Assembly (NCBI GenBank): GCA_903772945.1
Contig: CAICTM010000213.1
Location: forward strand, 1 to 64,000
Length of the DNA: 64,000 nucleotides
Direction: 5' to 3'
From: Seminavis robusta
Lineage: Eukaryota > Bacillariophyta > Bacillariophyceae > Naviculales > Naviculaceae
The position numbers and the translations under genes are program-made. The notes beneath the pieces were generated by a model. That model had not been told where the DNA came from and ran no database searches. It saw nothing but the letters and a program-made list of their open reading frames with translations. This document shows positions 39,450-50,884 of this stretch, piece after piece (position 1 is the stretch's first letter; every line of letters starts with the position of its first letter).

Positions 39450-39602
39450 CTGGTAGCTAATCCTTGTCAAGGGGATTGTCTGCGAGCGCCTTGGGGAGCT
39501 ATTTCTAGAAAAGGATTGGCCAGATCAATGTATTGATAAAGCTATAGGCCATTGTGAGGCCAATTTGGTCAATGCTGCTGCCATGGTGGTGCAATTCCTG
39601 GT
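39450..39602. repeat. Stem-loop repeat, copy 2
   Basis: Stem GCTAATCCTT (39456-39465) pairs with AAGGATTGGC (39511-39520) across a 45-base loop containing TTGGGGAGCT, followed by GCCATGGTGGT as in copy 1. The G-C pair of copy 1 inside AATGCTT is a C-G pair here (AATCCTT), so the stem is kept while its sequence changes. Confidence 0.72.
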
Positions 39603-39784
39603 TTTCCATTCCAAAGTTTCTTTGTAGCCCTCAACGGATGTAGGGCCATTGCGAATTTTGTCTGTATGTTTGGCTCCTCTTGCATCGCAAGCTCCGGCTC
39701 CCCATCCTGCCCCTGGCTCTCCAAGCACGGTGCCCCAAAATCCCCGACCCGTTTGGTGATCCTTTCTTTCAATGATCATTTCTT

Positions 39785-40520
39785 TCAATGAGGGGGCCTT
39801 AAAAGAAGGGCCTCAGTAATTGTATTCGCGACTCCCTTTTTCAAGTTGCTTCTCACCTCACCCCCCTTGCCTCTTTCACCTACTCCTCCCACGGTGTCAC
39901 CTGTGAAACTGTCGGCCTTCTCCATGCTCACAATTACCCCAACCAGTGCCCTGCCAACATTGGTACTGCCCTCCAACCATCTGCTCTTAACCCACAACCC
40001 ACCCCTGCGGCGTCTTTTCTGCCACTGATGTGACCGTAGCGAGCCCACCTGATTTGCCTAGCGACCGACCGATCTGCCACTCAACTACCCCCTTTGACCA
40101 AGATCCATCACCAAGTAATCAGATCCAAGCTCACCACCAAGCACAACGTGCCCCATGCTGATTATTTTCAAGCCATGGTTGCCGCAGGTGTCCTTCTCCT
40201 ACCCTTCACTATTGATCATTTCCTTGGCCTCGGCTCCTTTGCCCACCTGTTCCTCTAGGGTGGCGAGTCTCCGCCTATTCCTCTCCCACCTTCGCACTTT
40301 GCCCAAGTCTATTCTCAGCTCCAGTCTGCCCCCAAAGGCCTCCTCCCACATGCGAACAAGCACTTTTCTGCAGCCCTCTCTCTGCAGCTCCTCCTACTCC
40401 CCATCACGCTGGGCTCGCCACTCCCTCCCCTTGAACCTCTCCACTCAGTTAGCCATGCATCTATTCAACCCTGTGTGGGTCTGTCTGGTGATGTGGCGCC
40501 TAGAACTATCATTTTGAGTA
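39785..40520 (+). other. C-rich, decayed coding-like tract
   Basis: Pyrimidine-rich and compositionally unlike its AT-rich flanks. Stretches in more than one frame read like protein (for example LLHAHNYPNQCPANIGTALQ and HADYFQAMVAAGVLLLPFTI). I take it as an old remnant, possibly of a retroelement; family and limits are uncertain. Confidence 0.35.
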
Positions 40521-41668
40521 TTTAGCAAATTTTGTAGCATTTTGGCATTTCAGCTGAATCGAGCATTACCCGTATCTTAGTAGCTGGAGAAATTTAATGC
40601 AGAAAGCCAGCCAAAAAGGCAAGTGTCCTATTTAATGCATAAAAGTCGTCAGATATAGATACATTTTATCCAAAATGTGACATAGGCAAAACTTGGATAT
40701 TTACTTAGGCAAGCATGTTCATTATTTAGATTTATATAATATACATGATGATATAATAGTAAGAGCATGCCATTGGAAAACAGTTACTGGTCAAACTAAG
40801 GCTTTTTATAGACTTATTGCAAGTTGCCTTTAAGTAGATGGTGGCAAGACATACTTAAGATGAACTATGACTGCATAGAAATGTGGATTTAAGGTACATT
40901 GAAGTAATAGGGTTAAGGTTATTGAATAGCATGCCCAATGGGCACCAGATTCGAAAGATAATGTATTTGGCTTGGTAGTCTGGTTTGGCAGTTTATTACT
41001 TTCTTTTCCATCTTTTGTTTGGTTTTCGTTTTCGTTTTCGTTTTCGTTTGATGGTGTGCTTTGACTTGCCTCTAACAACCCATGCTCCACAAAAATGCTT
41101 ACACAATCACATTCACCCGTCCCTGAAACTCATGCCCACTGGGCATAGGATTCAAAAATGGTAACATTCCTAAGGTCCTGACTGGAATTGTTACCACCCA
41201 GACAACATTACTGTATCCATATCTTGTGCAAACACTCAAACCAAATTCAAAAACTCAAACCAAAAAACTAAGAAATGACGGAGTCACACATATGCTAGGC
41301 AGCGCAGCAGCAAAAGAATCTTAACCCTAAAAAAAATCTGTTCACCACATTCTCCACCACCTTAATGTTTTACGTACTTTCACACCGTTAGCTTCAACGC
41401 AAACAGAACTAGACGTTATACTTCAGACTCACACGGGGGTAAGCTATGAAATTCTTGGATCTCCTTCAAGCTTACTCACTCGGCTCCGAGTGTGACTTCC
41501 CTGGTACGTACCACTACATTAGCAACCCGGTCCCTACACCAGTCAGGTTCTAGGAACCCTGTCCTCGCTGATGCCTACGCTCCAGCCGGCCACTTTGGAC
41601 TGCTGCGTTATTTACAGGCTTGCGTCACCTAGCTAGTGTCCCACCATTCATTAATTCCATAGCCCTTA
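40521..41668. other. AT-rich intergenic region
   Basis: No gene seen. Contains a GTTTTC tandem run (about 41022-41049) and two similar phrases around the palindrome-like TGCCCA(A/C)TGGGCA (about 40932-40944 and 41130-41142), each followed by an (A/G)GATTC(G/A)AAA-type stretch. Confidence 0.5.
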
Positions 41669-42094
41669 TGCAATACACGGCTCTTAGCCTTATTCGCGAC
41701 TCGATCCTAGATAGGGTTTGAGTTCGACTCATGACTGAGTCTCTCGTGAATAGTTATTGAGACAGGGTTCTCAATGACCGCTCTAGTCATACTAGGTTGA
41801 TGATGAAACATCGCGCTAGATATTTAGCCAGCGTGGAGTACTTCCACGCTACTAGATAAATGCTAGACGAATCTTCCACGCGTTCCGTTTTTGGATCGTG
41901 GAGTGAGTAGGATTGCTACAGCAACCTACTCTATCACACTCTACAGTCTCCCGCGGGAGTTCAGATCTACGATCCTTTGATTGTGGATCTCTCTCGTTGA
42001 TTAGTTTTCATAGCTTTCTAATCCTCTCATAACTTTCATTCTCTCAAACTCAAAACACTCGAAAGATCTTTACACTAGCTTTTAGCGTAGTGCA
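41669..42094 (+). repeat. Left LTR
   Basis: 426 bp, TG...CA, nearly identical to 45596-46013; substitutions between the two are about two. Confidence 0.88.
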
Positions 42095-45000
42095 TTTTGT
42101 TAACAAACACAATAGCTTTCAGCTACCCTCAACCTATTCCTCACCATGAAGATTGCCAAAGACGCATACACCAGCTTCGAGTCTAAGCTGCGCGACAAAC
42201 CAATCCTTCCTCTCATCGACCTCGACGATGAATGCGAAATCGACGATTCTCGCTCTACCACCTACAAACTTCGCACTGTTCCAGCAGATGCTAACAGCGC
42301 CAAGTCACCTTCAAGGTCCAAATCATCAATGGATCTGAGACTCCACGTCAGACCATCAAGTGGGCTGGACGCATGGAGAAGTCTTCGTCGGGCTCGCCAT
42401 TGCTACGCTACGACAAACATAACCTCCTCAAAGAGATGACTTCTAGCTCTGCCAGAGCAGTTACGAATCTACTGTGCAGGCCACGTAAATACGTTGGAAT
42501 GCCTTGCGCCAGATTGCAGTCAACGCGATTCCTCCACGCGACATCGTGGCGGTGAAGACGAAGCCACTTCCAAGCACGTTTCCAGAATGCCTGGGACGGA
42601 GCAGCTCAGCCTGCTTTGACGACACTGACAATTACGTTTGGCATAAATGCCTGTGTCGAGCGGTCTGTCCCTACAAGGCTCTTGAAAAGCAGAAACGCTT
42701 CATGCGCCGCAAGATGCGTAAGCTTGCTGATATGTCTACTCGGCTAATGTCAACAACCTCAGTCGGATGAACGCCGATGAACTTCCTGTCTACCACCTTT
42801 TGGACCCAACCAAACGTTGAACCATGACGAAGTCATTGACATTGTTTTGTCATGGAATTCCACGCTGTGGATGAAGAAGATGGACCGAACACGACTTCGA
42901 TCCTTTCCAGCTCCTATCGGAGAAACCATGGATTCTGCGAACGCATGGAATCCTCCGAAGACTTTGACAAGGGCGGTGATGCCAAGCAAGCTCCTACGAA
43001 GAAGAACAACAGCAAGAAGTACAACTACTCGCAACAACGACCACTTCCCAAGAACGAAGAAAAATGGTCGACTACCACGAGTCCAGCACTCACAACACTG
43101 CTGACTGCATGACCCTGAAGAAGCTCAAGGCCAAGTCTCAGTCCTCGTCTGACAACGATAACAGCCAGCGTACAACAAGAAAAGACTTGGAAACGCAGTC
43201 CGACGACGCCAAGACCTACACCAAGAAGGAACTCTCGTTCCTCATGAAGAAAGTTTCCAACGCTGCGGTCAAGGCTGATCGCAAGAGAAAAGCGAATGCA
43301 ACCATGTTGCCAGCGCAAGTCAGACAACTCCGACAACGAGGAGAACTCCTCTGTTGGATCCATCAACATGATGGACAAGAAAATGGCTGCCGTGACAAGG
43401 CGCTTGCCGAATTCGACTTCAATCATTCGGATGGAGAGATCTCCGTCTGAGGTTAGGCCAGGATGATGATTCAACGGAACCATGTTCCGATTTCTCATAC
43501 CTAAGGATGAAGATATCTCACTAAATAGTAAACAAAATTTGTTTGCAACTAATGAAGTCTACGCAAATTAGATAATTGCCAACAACTCTCAACTAGACCC
43601 TGACGATCTTTTCAGCATCGTTAGCTCCGTCCATGGCCAATCAACTCATCAACGTCGCAAGACAAGAGACCTCGATGTTAGATTTAACAGACGAGAGAAA
43701 GGGAAACAAAAACCCGTTACATCTGTTGCTTACTGGATACAGGAGCATCCGGAACTTTAATTACTCAAACCTCATGCTAAGAGTTAACTCATGAAGAATC
43801 ATGGGGCGTCCAACATTACGGACTGCTTCTATGAAGGAATTGAAACCCCGCACAAGTTTAAGGGCACACTCGTGATCCTGAGTTCCACGATAATAGAATT
43901 AATCGAATGGAATTTACACGTCACCAAGAACTTGGGGGCGGCAAGACATGATCATAGGTCAAGACACTCTCTTCGACCTAAGAATCAAGTTTGATTTCAC
44001 TACCATGTCAATGGAGTGGAACAGCTTATTTTTCCCTGCGAAAGATGGCGATACCGATAGAAAGGAGAACTTCTCCATTTCCAATCCTGCAGCTGTCAGC
44101 GACAATCAAATAGTCTCAAGAAGATCTTGAAACGACATACGAACAAGGACTAAAGGCAGATGTGCCAGAGCGAAACCAGTTAATAAGGAAGAGCAAGAAT
44201 GCCTCATGCCTTTTCAACCAAGTGCTTCGCCCAGAGTCGAGGATACTTTGGAGAGTTGCGAATGGACGACAACGAAGTAGAACTTCGTCCCGACGCTAAA
44301 TCTATTATGACTAAGCTCACCCTACTCCACGGTCCCATACCAACACTCTTAAAATGGAGGTTGAACGTCTCTGCGAGCAGGAGTACTCAAGAAGGTGAAT
44401 CGTTCCGAGTGGGCGGCACCAACTTTTATCATTCCCAAGAAAGAGGGATCTGTAAGATTCATCTCTGATTCGGAACGAACAAAAGGATAAGCGGAACCTT
44501 ATCCTATCCAAAAATACAGGACATGTCTTGAACCTAGATGGATTCAGGTCGCTACTAGTCTAGACCTGAACACGGAACACTACCACATCGAGCTTTCACC
44601 TCACCCGAAGCAACACTGTACCATTTGCACTCCCGAGGGGAAAGCACGAGTACCAGAGGTTGCCAATGGGCCTATGTGAATAGTCCCGACATCTTCCAAA
44701 GGAAGATGAAAAAACGCATGCATGACTTAGAAATGTCCGTGCATACATGATATCAACTCATCCTAACTGACGTCGATTTGGCGGATCGCGTTGAATGTTA
44801 GATGACCTTTTCCAAAGACTTCAAGAAGTCGGGTTAAAATCAACACTACCAAGGCCTTCCTCGAAAGGAAGAACTTGAGTATCTAAACAATTGGACTACT
44901 CGAGAAGGAATCCAACCCTAACTAAAAAGATAATAGATGCGTCCAACTATCGCTCTCCTACCAACAGGAAGGAACTTCGTGGATTCATTGGACCAATGAA

Positions 45001-45595
45001 CACCAAGGGCTGCTCCAAGACAGCAGACGGAGTAACCATCGTTCTGAAACAGACGTGGTTACCCAGTATCCATGACTGGTTGTCATGGAAGGAACGTGAT
45101 TCCCGCGCAGAGGTCGAGAAGACCTCCGGAATGAACGTGGACTTCGCGCAAGTTAACGCGCGTCAATCGTGACAAGATCACCACATCCGTTTCAAAGCAA
45201 ACCGAAATACATTAAGGAACGTCGCCAACGACTTATCCAGAAAAACACCGAAAGGAGAAACGACACTGTCCCTCATCAACACCATGTCAACGATACTATG
45301 ATGATTCACAGTATCAGAACCGTAGTACGGCCAGCCAACGCACAAAGGTCCTTACCACACAGACCGAGTCAATAACAATGGCACTGACGGCCTCCAACAT
45401 ACTACCGCCAGAAGCGGCACAGTCTACCAGACTTGGAACATAAGGTATTTACCCCATACAAGGCCTGATCCCCTTGTAGGATTGCCATCGTGCGACGCAC
45501 ATGTCTAAATCAAATCTCGAGAGAGCCCCGCACTTAATTCATATTTTCTCCTGTCCGACTGATTTCGTGCCTCCGTGACCTTGTCAGGGGGCGAA

Positions 45596-46013
45596 TGCAA
45601 TACACGGCTCTTAGCCTTATTCGCGACTCGATCCTAGATAGGTTTGAGTTCGACTCTGACTGAGTCTCTCGTGATAGTTATTGAGACAGGGTTCTCAATG
45701 ACCGCTCTAGTCATACTAGGTTGATGTTGAAACATCGCGCTAGATATTTAGCCAGCGGGAGTACTTCCACGCTACTAGATAAATGCTAGACGAATCTTCC
45801 ACGCGTTCCGTTTTTGATGTGGAGTGAGTAGGATTGCTACCGCAACCTACTCTATCACACTCTACAGTCTCCCGCGGGAGTTCAGATCTACGATCCTTTG
45901 ATTGTGGATCTCTCTCGTTGATTAGTTTCATAGCTTTCTAATCCTCTCATACTTTCATTCTCTCAAACTCAAAACACTCGAAAGATCTTTACACTAGCTT
46001 TTAGCGTAGTGCA
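45596..46013 (+). repeat. Right LTR
   Basis: 418 bp, preceded by a polypurine tract and followed by CTTA, the proposed target duplication. Confidence 0.88.
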
Positions 46014-46495
46014 CTTATTATAAGGGGGGGTTTTAGAGTAGGGAAAATATCTACGAAAGCCAGCCAGGTCCAGGCTTAAGCAAAGAACAGTCGAAATTCA
46101 GGACTAGTTCTGTGGGATCAGGGGCAAAATTGAGGACATTACGGGGGCAAAGGGTTGGCTTTGCGGGATCCACGGAGACATAAATGGGTAGCTTTCACAA
46201 GGGCAATTGAGATATGGGTCTGCATGAAGAACATCATTTGAGAGTAGGAAAATGAGTTTTGGAGGCAGTAGCAGAAGAAAGGCTTGTAAGAGAGTCTTGG
46301 CTTGGGGGCAAGCATGCCATCACGGAAACAACAAAGGGATGGAAGGAAGTGTGATTGGAGTCGCATTCTTCTTTATATTATTATTACAACAGTTTCTACC
46401 TTTATTGCCGCTCTGTCACCAACAACGCGGATCGGGGGATGCCAGCATTGAACAACAGTCCCTCCCCACAGCGCAACATTGCGAATTGAGAGGAA
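46014..46495. other. Gap upstream of the sulfotransferase gene
   Basis: Begins with the target duplication and the second copy of the dispersed repeat; the remainder holds no recognised gene. Confidence 0.5.
46024..46080. repeat. Second copy of the 54-bp dispersed repeat
   Basis: Matches 3718-3771 with a handful of changes (GGGTTTTAGAGTAGGGAAAA... CCAGGCTTAAG), 42 kb away and in the same orientation. It starts 10 bases after the right LTR. The 16-bp flanking duplication of copy 1 is absent here. Confidence 0.75.
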
Positions 46496-47542
46496 ATGCG
46501 TTGCAAAGTATTGGTGTTGATATGTACGCACTTAGTTTTTGCAGTGCTTGTGGCCCTGGCTTGCTATCGATGGAGCCTCCTACCCAGCTATGAAACTGAA
46601 AGTTCGAAATGGTCAAAAATGAAAGTGGTTGATGGCAACACAACAGATGCTGTATCCACCAAAGATGATTCCACAACTTCTTCATCCAATTCACTTTCTG
46701 TACAAGAAATCACCGTCACTGCTGCACCCCAGATTTCTTCCCAATCCAACTTGCCAGATTTCGAAGCACCACCTCTTTTTCATCAGTCAAAAGTGCATCG
46801 CATTTACTGGATGCATGTCCAGAAAACAGGGGGCAGCTTCTTCATGGCCATTTTCTTTCGCTTCTGCCCAGCTGCTTTGATAGCGGAACAACAAGCCACT
46901 AATGGCAAGCTGAAAAAGGCCCGCCTGTCAGATCTAGCATTACTAAAAAACTACCCCCCGGAAAAGTGGTGCTACAACAAGGACTTGATGTTCTATAACA
47001 TGCCAAATCCAGGATATCATCACCCATACATCGAACGTCGCCCCAACGAAGAATTCTTTACAATGACAATGTTTCGAAATCCAATTGAACGACTTTGGAG
47101 TGCCTACAACTTTGGTCGGCATGGCAGTACAAATCCAGACAAGCACCAATCCACATTTGAGGAATACATACAGGAACCAAATATTTTCAATTGCCAGCTA
47201 AAAATGGTGCTGGGCCATCACTGCCACAAGCAACGTCCTCAACAGCTTAAAAAGATGGGACCACTCAACATTTCGCTTGCCATTGAACGAGTCAGCCAAC
47301 CACGTTTCTTTTTTGGTATTACAGGACGATGGGCCGAAAGCATGTGTCTCTTCCATCGCTGGTTTGGGGGAAAGGTGTTGGAAGATATTGATTTTGTCAA
47401 CACACGGAAAGGTGATACACCTGGTGGCTACCGAGGGGTTGTTCTTCCTGTTCATGATGAACTTGAATGGTTTGAAGGTATAATGCCAATTTTTGAAGCA
47501 AGGCTCCAAGCGGTAAACTGTGTCTCATATGTTCCAGCTTAA
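46496..47542 (+). CDS. Golgi-type sulfotransferase-like protein, 348 aa
   Basis: Predicted type II membrane enzyme transferring sulfate from PAPS to a glycan. Short cytosolic tail, then signal anchor ~4-22 (VLVLICTHLVFAVLVALACY), then a Ser/Thr-rich stem (~35-90). The 5'-phosphosulfate loop is HVQKTGGSF near 107. The 3'-phosphate motif is FRNPIERLWSAYNF near 192, with Arg and Ser in the required places. The middle has cysteines (RFCP, KWCYN, FNCQ, HHCHK) and ends NCVSYVPA. Length is normal for the sulfotransferase-2 / heparan-type superfamily. The acceptor cannot be predicted; diatom cell walls and mucilage contain sulfated polysaccharides. Single exon. Confidence 0.85.
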   Translation: MRCKVLVLICTHLVFAVLVALACYRWSLLPSYETESSKWSKMKVVDGNTTDAVSTKDDSTTSSSNSLSVQEITVTAAPQISSQSNLPDFEAPPLFHQSKVHRIYWMHVQKTGGSFFMAIFFRFCPAALIAEQQATNGKLKKARLSDLALLKNYPPEKWCYNKDLMFYNMPNPGYHHPYIERRPNEEFFTMTMFRNPIERLWSAYNFGRHGSTNPDKHQSTFEEYIQEPNIFNCQLKMVLGHHCHKQRPQQLKKMGPLNISLAIERVSQPRFFFGITGRWAESMCLFHRWFGGKVLEDIDFVNTRKGDTPGGYRGVVLPVHDELEWFEGIMPIFEARLQAVNCVSYVPA

Positions 47543-48164
47543 TCATGAGCTTTGTGTTTGCTGGGGGTGCATGTGTGATTCTTGATTGGCGGATACATGT
47601 TGGATCATCAGCTGGGAGGACAAAGTAGCTGCCTCGAACTTTGGTTCAATAGTCAGAGGTTGTGATCCGGACTCCTGGTCACTTTATTCTCCTTGCAAGA
47701 TATCAACAAACTACTTGACCTCGAATATTCCCAATCTTGATGGACTTCAGCAGATTTGGCCCCCATGATGCAGTCTTTTTTGTTAGCCAGCTTTGTCTCT
47801 TTTCTGCCTTCTTCGGTGCATTCCCCGTATGTCTCAAAACGTTCTGTGGCTTTCTTCTATTTTGGATTCCTTATGGTTGCCCCCATCATCTCGGGTTGGC
47901 ATTTCCTCCCTCCAACCATCTACAGAGTCCTCCTTGACATCTATTCCCAGATCAACGCCCCAACTGAACAGGATTGCGCGACAAAGGTACGATCCAACTT
48001 GGTTTGAACAATGTGCGCCGATGTTCGTTCTCTGACTACTGGCATGTTCAATTTGACGGCCACAGTGTCAGCTGCTGCACGTAGCTGAGTAGCGTTCCGA
48101 ATGATATCTCGTCTTGACTACACAGTAGGATAACCACTGCTACCATAGTAGAACCATACTAGAA
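47543..48164. other. Gap with no recognisable gene
   Basis: Short frames only; nothing with a family motif was seen. Confidence 0.45.
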
Positions 48165-48497
48165 TTAGGAAGCGCTGGTTGTTGCCGCTGTACAGGGCAG
48201 AACTTTCGTAGGGTTACCATCTTGAGGTGCCGTCGAATCTCTCAACGCAGCTCGGCGATTTCGTTCCGTCGCTGCCATGGGAAGTGGACAATTGGGGTTG
48301 CCATCGGCATTGGTACAGGTGATAGGATGGAAAACCAATGTTTCTTTAGTCGCGCCATTTTGCTCCCCATTGATTGTCCTTCCTCGGATGCTGCCGTTGT
48401 ACGGTTTTGTGTGAGTTGATGCTCCCAGAGAAACAAACTTAAACCACTGGCCCATCGTCAAGCGCATCGCTGCCTTCCGCAGTGCTCTCATCGCCAT
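48165..48497 (-). CDS. Possible small hypothetical protein, 110 aa
   Basis: An ATG-started frame (MAMRALRKAAMRLTMGQW) with a basic N-terminal helix and coding-like third-position usage, containing HPITCTNADGNPNCPLP. No family recognised. It could equally be a chance frame. Confidence 0.22.
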   Translation of the reverse strand: MAMRALRKAAMRLTMGQWFKFVSLGASTHTKPYNGSIRGRTINGEQNGATKETLVFHPITCTNADGNPNCPLPMAATERNRRAALRDSTAPQDGNPTKVLPCTAATTSAS

Positions 48498-48772
48498 TGG
48501 TGGCTAGATAGATTCTTCATTCTTCATTGCCGTGATAGCAAAGAGGATTGCTGGCCACTGACAAGGTCGTTTGAATTTCACTCCCAACAGTTTCCACGCC
48601 ATACCCTCATCGTGGAAATCGCTTGGAAATCGCAGCCCTACATTTGTTCAAAATCCTTAGTCTCGTCATGTCCCAAATAATACTTTTATTTGCCTAAAGG
48701 CTTACTACAGTTTTCTTTTGTTTGTCACTCCCGAATGGCCATCATGAAATTCTCGGTATCATGATCGGAGAG

Positions 48773-50578
48773 CTACCGCCCATGTGAGGGGCGACGGCCG
48801 TGGGTGTGTTTCTCACGACGAGGATTCTGCTGTGGGTATATCATTGGATGCCCGATCTTCATCGCGATCTCTTTGTAGCGGTGTTGTGGGTACTGTTCAA
48901 GCAAAGTGGTTGGCTCCTTCTTCGCCTTGCGAGCTGCCCCTTTGATCTTGACGTTGTTGGATATGGCACGACTGTTTTTGATGTCTTGAACCAATTCTTC
49001 ACCTTCCGATTCTGATTGAAAAAGGATCCTGCGCTTCTTCCTAGATTTTGGCTTCTTTGGCATATGCTGATTGGGACGCTTGGCATTTTGTGTCACTTCG
49101 GCATTGACCCGTCGTAAGATAACCTCAGGCTTTCCATTTTGGGAGCTTTTCGATGGGACAGGCTGGATAGAAGTGCTCTTGGCAGAGGCTTGTTGAGTCG
49201 CCTCTGCCGAGTTCACTTTTGCATGGGCACCTAGCTTCTTCGCAGCTTCCACAACGTGGTCATCCTCTCTTTGGACAAAATTTGAAGAGTCAAAGTGGCG
49301 TTCAAGCTTCAAAGCTTGCTCCTTCGCCGTCTTGGATGTGCCTTTGTCTCGACGGGTTGGCGCCATCTTCTTCGAACTGAGAACTGTAGAACTCTCGTCA
49401 AACAAGATATCTGGACGCTCTACAGGCGCTAGCTCATGGTTGGTGTTGTTTGCGTCATTGCTTGGGCCAATTTCCTTCTTCATTGCTGCCTTGACCGCGA
49501 CTAATGCTCGTGTTGTTCCAAACGCGGGACTCTTGTCTTTCGAATGGAGGTTTCGTGGATCCTTTTCGTCGTAGCTATCTGCAAATGTACTGTTCTCGCT
49601 GCCAACACTCGCCTGATCCCAGTTCGTCCCTTGGACAGAAGATGCTCGTTCTACGGTAGCGCCAGAGTCATCATCGGAGCCTTCCGTTTGGATCGATTGG
49701 GGAGAACCGAGGTCAGTGGAGTTCTGATCATCCGGCGATGTCTCGGTCACATAAATTTCCGAAGGAAGCGAATCCTTGTCTGAGGAGGCATCCACTGTGC
49801 TGCGCTTTTGTACGGATGGTGGGCTCATGGGAGATTCTACTGCATTGTTCTCCGCTTGCGTTGCAGCACGACAAAAAGCCGCCTCACTCTCGTTTTCAAC
49901 CGCGAGTTCTGACGAGTTTCTGTTTTCAACGACTTCTTCTTCGTTGTCCTCCCCGTAGATTGCATCATGGTCATGCCGTGATGATACCGGTGGAGAAGCC
50001 AAGAAAGGAAATGGACCCGTTGGCGTTGAAGGTCCCCAGGTCGCACGATTGCCCGATGGATGCTGGCCACCGCGAGGAGGAGACGACTGATGGGGCAATA
50101 CGCGTGGAACAAGGCCATCTCGTCCTTCTTCTTCTCCACTTTTATGTTCGATTGTTCCTTCCTCTTCTGTGCGCATCTCCTCGTCTGGATCATCCTCCGT
50201 GCCGTGATGCCGACTCATGTGGGACTCAGAGGTGTCATCGGTTTGACGGTTGCTGCTGTTGCGAAAGCCGAGACGCCGAGGTGATGGGATTGGAGACGCA
50301 GGAGAAAAGAAAACTACGGGAGATCTACTAGCAGAACGTTCGTCCTTTTTGCATGAAAAGAATGATTCGTCATCCTTGTCGTCCTCGTGATCATGGGCGA
50401 CTGCACCGCCGTTATTTTCGGAAGGGTTGTTGTCGTCTCCATGATTGCTCTTCACGCTGCTGGGTGGAGACGACGCAAACGGAAAGCAGTAGCGACTGCC
50501 AAGATGAGTAAGAGACTGAGGCGACGACAGGACTGTGGCAACGCCGTCGCCATTGTTGACGCTGTGGGTGTTGCCCAT
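48773..50578 (-). CDS. Large disordered protein with an N-myristoylation-type start, 601 aa
   Basis: Not recognised. The ATG at 50578 (MGNTHSVNNGDG) is preferred to one 21 codons upstream because Gly2 with Ser6 is a classical N-myristoylation signal. Almost the whole length is disordered: Ser/Asp/Glu/Asn-rich, with proline-rich phrases such as SPASPIPSPRRLG and an acidic DDPDEEMRTEEEGT. The last ~130 residues are basic and better ordered (VILRRVNAEVT, KKPKSRKKRRILF with acidic SESEGEE after it, LLEQYPQHRYKEIAMKIG) and would fit a nuclear signal. Membrane tether at one end and nuclear signal at the other suggest a signalling or scaffold role; this is inference. It starts 306 bp from, and divergent to, the LRR gene. 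Confidence 0.65.
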   Translation of the reverse strand: MGNTHSVNNGDGVATVLSSPQSLTHLGSRYCFPFASSPPSSVKSNHGDDNNPSENNGGAVAHDHEDDKDDESFFSCKKDERSASRSPVVFFSPASPIPSPRRLGFRNSSNRQTDDTSESHMSRHHGTEDDPDEEMRTEEEGTIEHKSGEEEGRDGLVPRVLPHQSSPPRGGQHPSGNRATWGPSTPTGPFPFLASPPVSSRHDHDAIYGEDNEEEVVENRNSSELAVENESEAAFCRAATQAENNAVESPMSPPSVQKRSTVDASSDKDSLPSEIYVTETSPDDQNSTDLGSPQSIQTEGSDDDSGATVERASSVQGTNWDQASVGSENSTFADSYDEKDPRNLHSKDKSPAFGTTRALVAVKAAMKKEIGPSNDANNTNHELAPVERPDILFDESSTVLSSKKMAPTRRDKGTSKTAKEQALKLERHFDSSNFVQREDDHVVEAAKKLGAHAKVNSAEATQQASAKSTSIQPVPSKSSQNGKPEVILRRVNAEVTQNAKRPNQHMPKKPKSRKKRRILFQSESEGEELVQDIKNSRAISNNVKIKGAARKAKKEPTTLLEQYPQHRYKEIAMKIGHPMIYPQQNPRREKHTHGRRPSHGR

Positions 50579-50884
50579 GGCTTTGTTGTGCTTTTTGACC
50601 CTGGCGTTGTGCGCGGTGAATTGGCGGGGTTCTCGGAACAACCGGGACTAAACAGCGAATCGAATCCCGCAAACGCTTCGCCTCATGAACATCCGTACAC
50701 GTGAGGTGTTGCACATCATGTACACAGTCATACCGTACCCAACCTCCTGCATGATCAAGGTCATAATTCGAAGCTATTTATTTTTTATTTGGCTGGGACA
50801 ATCAGACTTACTTTTCTTGTACAGTAACACGCGGCAGTGGTAGAAGTAGAGCAAGTAGAGCAAGTAGAGCAAGAAGCAAGCAAG
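50579..50884. other. Divergent intergenic region with 9-bp tandem repeat
   Basis: 306 bp between two divergent starts. Three copies of GTAGAGCAA (50846-50872) lie just before the LRR ATG at 50885. Confidence 0.5.

Larger units (their letters stand above)
41669..46013 (+). mobile_element. Ty3/gypsy-type LTR retroelement, broken
   Basis: 4.35 kb with direct LTRs at both ends, each starting TG and ending CA, and a probable 4-bp target duplication CTTA (41665-41668 and 46014-46017). Recognised parts in order: a gag-like region (~42146-43450), a protease with a DTGA active-site phrase (~43730) and a reverse transcriptase (~44400-45050; LDLN and a gypsy-style RKELRGFIG tether). A purine-rich AGGGGGCGA precedes the right LTR. 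I do not recognise an integrase. It is broken, with many lesions (of the order of a dozen or more), yet the LTRs are almost identical, so the insertion is young. Confidence 0.85.

Noticed and set aside
41445-41465. TGAAATTCTTGGAT, identical to a conserved 18S rRNA phrase
   Set aside because: Only about 14 bases match; neighbouring sequence has no rRNA similarity.
50837-50884. Upstream GTG start for the LRR protein
   Set aside because: The stretch is only the 9-bp tandem repeat; the ATG at 50885 matches the paralogous MKG start at 25267.
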